Origin: a halophilic archaeon J07HX64
Lineage (GTDB): Archaea; Halobacteriota; Halobacteria; Halobacteriales; Haloarculaceae
Assembly (NCBI GenBank): GCA_000416085.1
Contig: KE356579.1
Coordinates: 587,224-593,962 of the forward strand
Length of the DNA stretch: 6,739 nt
Reading direction: 5' to 3'
Of this stretch, positions 4,955 to 6,739 are shown piece by piece. The notes beneath the pieces are model-generated. The model ran no database searches, was not told the DNA's origin, and saw only the letters and a program-made list of their open reading frames with translations. Numbering within the stretch: position 1 is the first letter of the stretch; every line of letters starts with the position of its first letter. A program made the position numbers and the translations under genes.

Positions 4955-4995
4955 CTTATGACGAACTGGATCAACTGATCAGCAAAATCGATTGA

Positions 4996-5110
4996 CGAAC
5001 CTCTCCGGTGCTATCTAAGGAACGCGACCGACCAACTCCGAGCAGAGACCGACGAATCTGGCTGGCAGTTCGTCGGACTCCAACTCTCCGGGAGACTGGT
5101 TCACACAGTC
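4996..5110 (+). pseudogene. Integrase middle-region remnant R4
   Basis: This resembles the H-x-x-R part of R1 (2837-2950) rather than the 3' end. Shared blocks include GGAACGCGACC, AACTCCGAG-like, AGACCGACGA and CTGGCAGTTCGT. The readable peptide is AETDESGWQFVGL; the His codon of the H-x-x-R box is lost by small deletions. It begins right after TGA 4993-4995, the alternative end of the preceding gene. No catalytic-Tyr segment follows. Confidence 0.6.
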
Positions 5111-5320
5111 ACACAACGAGAGTGAAATCGACTGGCCACACATCGAATCACAGACACGCTCCGGGCGTCGGCAAGCAGGCCGAGAGAACGACCCGCTTGA
5201 CAACGTCATCACCCCGGGTGCATCTCTCGCACAGTCCCCGCACCGAACTGCCGAACGGGGTAGTGACCACACCACAGCGAGTCGGATGTTGTCGACACGC
5301 AGTCGCACGGTTACACCGGA
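5111..5320. other. Spacer without recognisable gene
   Basis: I see no credible coding frame, RNA gene or repeat family here. The only local symmetry is CACCCCGGGTG near 5212-5222. It separates the remnant array from the transporter gene and may contain integrase sequence decayed beyond recognition. Confidence 0.4.
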
Positions 5321-5327
5321 TTTAAGT
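5321..5327 (+). promoter_or_regulatory. TATA box of the solute-binding protein gene
   Basis: TTTAAGT lies 26-32 nt upstream of ATG 5353, giving a leaderless or few-nucleotide leader transcript. A GAGTAAAAAAAG stretch lies directly before the ATG. Confidence 0.6.
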
Positions 5328-5352
5328 GGTTAACAGACAAGAGTAAAAAAAG

Positions 5353-6739
5353 ATGGACCGACCGCTGGCTACCGATTCGACCACGTCAAGACGGGCAGTT
5401 CTCGCGGCGGGTGCAAGCGCAGTTGTGGGTGCGCTCTCGGGGTGTGTCGGGGGACCAGTGTCGGTGGAGATACAGCAGTTCGACGACTCGGACCCGCTGG
5501 TGACCTACGACAGGGTCGGAAAGGGTGAAGAGGGACTGTCGTACTGGACGAGTCAGTTCTACATGCCGGCGGAGTCTGGCAACAACCAGCCGGAGCTGTC
5601 CCCGCTCACAGGACCGTTTTACCGGACACTGAAACAGGAGAGTGCACAACCCGCCGCGACCCCGGCGCTGCGGGCACAGCACGAGGAGTGGGCGCGCGAC
5701 AATCCGGATTATCGCATCGGGCTATCGTACCTCGAACTCGACGGGTGGAAACAAAGGCTCTCGACACAGCCACCGGACGGGTCGACGGTGAACAACCCCT
5801 GGATACCCGAACTGTACGACGGGCTCCAGCCGCTCGACGAGTACGTCTCCGACGTAGACGACTTCTTTCCGTTTGTCCGCGAGGCAACAGTACAGGAGGG
5901 GTCGCTGCTCGCGGCCTGGAAGTACACAGACTGTCGATGTCTGTACTACCGACAGGACCTGATCGACGAGTACGCCGGCGGCGACCCGCCGCGGACGTGG
6001 GAGGAACTGGTGGACGTGGGGAGCGCAATCGCCGAGGGCGAGGGTATCGACGGGTTCCAGTTCCGCCCCGCAACCTCGACCAGTATCCCCCTCTTCTGGG
6101 GACAGGGGGGACAGTTGGTCGACGATAACGGCGAGGTGGTGCTCGCGTCGCCCGAGAACCGGCAGGCGATGCAGCGGACGCTCGCGTTCCTGCGACGACT
6201 CGTCGAGGAGGGTGCGAGCCCGGAATCGACGGTCACCATCACCGAGTACGAGACCCTCGCCCGGAACGCCCGCCAGGGGGAGGTGGCGATGTTCGTCGGT
6301 GGGAGCTGGCAGATAGAGAAAGATCTCAAGAACCGCGTCGACGGCGACAGGTGGCAGCGCTGGAAGGTGGCAGAGATCCCGATGCGACGGGCCGACCAGC
6401 ACTCGACTGCGGTTGGCGGGTTCGCGGAGGGAGCGTTCCGCGAGGGCGACACCGGCGGCGCGGCCGCGCTAAAGGAGTTTGTCGCAAAGTTCGTCGAACC
6501 GGCATCGATGGGGCGGTACTGCGAGGCCGCCGGACAGCTACCGACCCGCCGGTCCGTGTTCGACGACAGCGACCTGTACAGTCCGGATGCGTTCCCCTAC
6601 CAGGAGCAGTTCCGGGGGTTCCTCGAACACGGGCAGGCACCGCGGCCGTTCCCGGTTTACTCCGCGGTCAGCACCGCGTTTGAGGCGGCGATTCGGACCG
6701 TGGTGTCGGGCCAGTCGACACCCGGTGCGGCCGTCGACA
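5353..6739 (+). CDS. ABC transporter solute-binding lipoprotein, Tat-exported, 3' end outside window
   Basis: 462 codons are open to the right edge without a stop. The N-terminus has a twin-arginine signal (TSRRAVLAAG, Arg13-Arg14), a short hydrophobic stretch and lipobox LSGC with Cys31. It is therefore probably exported folded through Tat and lipid-anchored outside the membrane, as is usual in haloarchaea. The body has the family-1 (sugar-type) extracellular binding protein pattern: LYYRQDLIDEYAGG with PPRTWEELV (about 198-220), FQFRPATS and LFWGQGGQLVDDNGEVVL (235-264), GEVAMFVGGSWQ (309-320) and GQLPTRRSVFDD (394-405). The likely ligand is a carbohydrate; the specific sugar cannot be told. 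Family length is about 420-480 aa, so few residues are missing. Permease and ATPase genes would be expected just downstream. Codon use is typically haloarchaeal. Confidence 0.94.
   Translation, partial: MDRPLATDSTTSRRAVLAAGASAVVGALSGCVGGPVSVEIQQFDDSDPLVTYDRVGKGEEGLSYWTSQFYMPAESGNNQPELSPLTGPFYRTLKQESAQPAATPALRAQHEEWARDNPDYRIGLSYLELDGWKQRLSTQPPDGSTVNNPWIPELYDGLQPLDEYVSDVDDFFPFVREATVQEGSLLAAWKYTDCRCLYYRQDLIDEYAGGDPPRTWEELVDVGSAIAEGEGIDGFQFRPATSTSIPLFWGQGGQLVDDNGEVVLASPENRQAMQRTLAFLRRLVEEGASPESTVTITEYETLARNARQGEVAMFVGGSWQIEKDLKNRVDGDRWQRWKVAEIPMRRADQHSTAVGGFAEGAFREGDTGGAAALKEFVAKFVEPASMGRYCEAAGQLPTRRSVFDDSDLYSPDAFPYQEQFRGFLEHGQAPRPFPVYSAVSTAFEAAIRTVVSGQSTPGAAVD

Noticed and set aside
2713..5110. 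CRISPR array or insertion sequence as an explanation of the repeated blocks
   Set aside because: The repeats are long, diverged and protein-derived, without regular spacers. I found no transposase and no terminal inverted repeats around the units.
5015..5308. Minus and plus open frames of about 100 codons in the spacer before the transporter gene
   Set aside because: Composition is Arg/Ser/Cys/Thr-rich with no haloarchaeal acidic bias. They overlap the integrase remnant and have no promoter or start signal.
5931..5949. Inverted repeat ACAGAC...GTCTGT
   Set aside because: It lies within the coding sequence at the YTDCRCLYY segment, with no regulatory context, and a 6-bp repeat is expected by chance.
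5722..6402. A 226-codon minus-strand open frame
   Set aside because: It lies entirely opposite the solute-binding protein gene, whose signal peptide, lipobox and family motifs are clear; the minus product has no recognisable pattern.

Overview
The window reads as chromosomal DNA from a halophilic archaeon (Halobacteria). Supporting evidence: G/C-ending codons and acidic proteins, a thermosome subunit of the haloarchaeal CCT3 type, a tRNA-Trp gene with a 103-nt box C/D intron, archaeal TATA boxes about 25-30 nt before start codons, and a Tat lipoprotein signal on a solute-binding protein. Genus and species cannot be read from the sequence.

Layout. Positions 1-256 hold no gene I can support firmly; the first ~60 bp may be the edge of a gene cut by the window. 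A tRNA-Leu(GAG) gene (257-341, minus) lies just downstream of a thermosome gene on the same strand (419-1990, minus). The thermosome promoter (TATA 2027-2034) has a perfect 10-bp palindrome between TATA and start. A small two-CXXC zinc-ribbon protein (2154-2381, plus) is transcribed divergently. Next is the intron-containing tRNA-Trp(CCA) gene (2430-2606). Its intron can be folded by eye into a bulge-helix-bulge splice motif and a C/D guide RNA whose two guides point exactly at C34 and U39.

The accessory part begins right after tRNA-Trp. A 19-bp near-copy of the tRNA 3' end (2701-2719) looks like an old attachment site. It leads directly into a decayed tyrosine-recombinase gene (about 2713-3093). 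From there to about 5110 the DNA alternates between small cargo genes and decayed copies of an integrase 3' region: int remnant R1, then vapB1-vapC1 (3135-3720), R2 (about 3719-3818), vapB2-vapC2 (3860-4452), R3 (4451-4561), a small PD-(D/E)XK-like protein (4622-4954), and R4 (about 4996-5110). The copies carry the same ending in various states of decay (catalytic-Tyr segment, then R-Q-K-V-D/E-W-L/F-stop). In R2 and R3 the integrase sequence starts inside the stop codon of the preceding PIN gene. The two PIN genes also share a 74-bp block with one mismatch that ends a few bases into the integrase remnant. This is a tRNA-linked integration hotspot with a cassette-like array, and it is the most interesting part of the window.

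After about 240 bp of featureless spacer, a family-1-type extracellular solute-binding lipoprotein starts at 5353 and runs off the right edge (462 codons seen). It is probably the first gene of a sugar-type ABC transporter operon.

How the genes may work together: thermosome, tRNAs, the zinc-ribbon protein and the transporter are core functions. The two VapBC pairs are self-contained toxin-antitoxin modules that may stabilise or defend the integrated DNA. The first toxin carries a Lys where the second has the family's catalytic Glu, so it may be inactive.
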